NCBI RefSeq assembly: GCF_000829415.1
Contig: NZ_AP014637.1
Coordinates: 3,365,001 to 3,429,000 of the forward strand
Source: Pseudomonas sp. StFLB209
GTDB taxonomy: Bacteria; Pseudomonadota; Gammaproteobacteria; Pseudomonadales; Pseudomonadaceae
Direction: 5' to 3'
DNA: 64,000 bases
In this document: positions 63,045 to 64,000 of the stretch, piece after piece
Layout of the letters: every line of letters begins with the position of its first letter
Numbering within the stretch: position 1 is the first letter of the stretch
Translations under genes and position numbers: made by a program
Notes under the pieces: generated by a model
Database searches by the model: none
Told to the model about the DNA's origin: nothing
What the model saw: only the letters and a program-made list of their open reading frames with translations

Positions 63045-63449
63045 GCTGGGCCACATGAACGGGGTTTTGTAGGGGTAATGCCGATCAGTTAAGGGAATTG
63101 GCTCATTGTTGCCGTTGATTTTGATCTTCGAGCCGAGATGGCACAAACGACGCCGAACGCGACTTGGGTGCAGGCCGAGGGTAGGCGTCGATTCGGGGGA
63201 GAAACCGACATGGATGTCGGTTTCAGGTGCGCTGGGCAGGACGCCCATCGCGCCGGCCCCCGAATCGGCGCCGGACGGAGGGAAGTCTGCCCGCAGGGCG
63301 GACCCAAACCAGGAGCAAGCGGTTTTTCCCCATTTTGCCGCTTTCAAAATGGGGTCGCCCAGCAGGGCGAAACCTGCGGTTCAGGCAGCTCGGTAATGGA
63401 TTTTCCATTGCTCAAAAGAGCGCCGGAGATCGGCGCTACTCTCCTGCGG
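63045..63449. other. Intergenic region between ung and the AbrB-like gene
   Basis: Overlapping open frames on both strands, for example + 63106-63396, look like the low-information repeated intergenic sequence often seen in Pseudomonas rather than genes (Arg/Pro-rich, no ribosome-binding site). A GC-rich stretch near 63230-63400 has dyad symmetry. No function assigned. Confidence 0.4.
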
Positions 63450-64000
63450 CTAAGCGCTGTTTCTAACCCAGCGCCGATACAGCGGCTCGGCCAGAAACAG
63501 CACGAACAGCAAGCGCATGACCTGCATGGCGGTGACCAGCGGCACCGACAGTTGCAACACCTCCGCAGTCAGGCTCATCTCGGCTATCCCGCCGGGCATC
63601 ATGCCCAGGGTCAGCGAGCGCACATCCAGATGGGTGAGGGCGCCCAGACCAATGGCCGCGAGGCTGGCGGCCAGCATCATCAGTGACGTGCCCAGCAGGG
63701 TGCGGGCCAGAAATGACGGCGCGCGACGAAAGAATGCCCGGTTGAAGTGACAGCCCAGGCCGCTGCCGATCAGCAGTTGCCCCAGTTGGCTGGCACCGTT
63801 GGGCAGGCCCAGTTGCAGGTCGTAGCTGATGCTCGCCACCGAGGTGAGCAGCAACGGCCCGAACAGCCAGGGGTTGGGTTGTTTCAGGCGTTGCCATAAC
63901 CACGCGACCACTGCGCCGCCGAGGCTCAGACCCAGCAGCCAGCGCCAGTCGACGCTGACTGGATGGCTGAGCAGCGCACCATCGCCTATCAGGTATTTGA
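63450..64000 (-). CDS. AbrB-family membrane protein, C-terminal part (runs off window)
   Basis: The frame is open to the right edge; the upstream residues read ...SVDWRWLLGLSLGGAVVAWLWQ, so the start is outside the window. About 183 residues are present. Repeated membrane segments (NPWLFGPLLLTS; GASQLGQLLIGSGLG; GMMPGGIAEMSLTAEVLQLSVPLVTAMQVMRL) identify the AbrB-duplication family of membrane proteins, associated with ammonium/aromatic transport in some annotations. No firm function. Confidence 0.78.
   Translation of the reverse strand, partial: KYLIGDGALLSHPVSVDWRWLLGLSLGGAVVAWLWQRLKQPNPWLFGPLLLTSVASISYDLQLGLPNGASQLGQLLIGSGLGCHFNRAFFRRAPSFLARTLLGTSLMMLAASLAAIGLGALTHLDVRSLTLGMMPGGIAEMSLTAEVLQLSVPLVTAMQVMRLLFVLFLAEPLYRRWVRNSA

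Noticed and set aside
63106..63396. Arg/Pro-rich open frame behind ung
   Set aside because: Typical repeated intergenic sequence; no ribosome-binding site and overlapping frames on both strands.
1..64000. CRISPR array or restriction/defence island
   Set aside because: No regularly spaced repeats and no cas, restriction or known defence genes found; the repeats present are REP, Y-RNA stems and a two-copy direct repeat.

Overview
The window reads as chromosome of a Pseudomonas species, probably of the P. fluorescens/P. putida part of the genus. The grounds are a recognisable PhaG (medium-chain PHA monomer supply), a DsbRS/DsbD locus arranged as in P. aeruginosa, REP-type intergenic repeats of the Pseudomonas kind, and GC-rich codon use in most genes. 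It is mostly core metabolism and stress genes interrupted by accessory pieces. No rRNA, CRISPR array, integrase or complete insertion sequence was seen.

Left part (1-34.3 kb). After the start of a periplasmic beta-glucosidase (bglX, cut by the window edge) and a pair of TPM-domain membrane proteins comes an AT-richer two-gene island encoding an alpha-xenorhabdolysin-type binary pore-forming toxin (xaxA-xaxB). Next are a SAM methyltransferase, two EamA exporters, an iron-type alcohol dehydrogenase, a FliB-like protein and an AraC regulator. An RNA-repair locus follows at 11.7-17.8 kb: rtcR, a divergent sigma-54 promoter with an IHF-type site, the Ro60-like gene rsr, three tandem Y-RNA-like genes and rtcB-rtcA. 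The three RNAs share one Ro-stem architecture but carry increasingly complete tRNA mimicry. After this come an ABC-F ATPase, a TonB siderophore receptor, a dmeR/dmeF metal-efflux pair with a clear operator, a hydrolase/AraC pair, dsbD divergent from the copper-type two-component genes dsbR-dsbS with a direct-repeat operator, a chemoreceptor and a GltS-like flavoprotein.

Middle (34.4-54.4 kb). This stretch has visibly lower GC and is organised around amino-acid scavenging. It holds two diaminopropionate ammonia-lyase paralogues, two M20 amidohydrolases, a complete polar amino-acid ABC importer, an APC permease, an MFS transporter, a class II aldolase-family protein, a LysR regulator, two Lrp/AsnC paralogues and a DMT exporter. 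It is framed by two copies of the 3' end of a Bro-N gene in the same orientation: a decayed remnant near 36.35 kb, and an intact gene at 53.65 kb with a highly structured leader, next to tRNA-Gly(CCC). The simplest reading is an acquired catabolic island for N-acylated or other non-protein amino acids related to 2,3-diaminopropionate. The substrate is inferred, not shown.

Right part (54.4-64 kb). phaG, rsuA, a CWC-type cysteine-rich protein, a membrane diguanylate cyclase, a 1082-residue toxin-like protein, a repeat-rich lipoprotein, ung, and an AbrB-family membrane protein that runs off the end.
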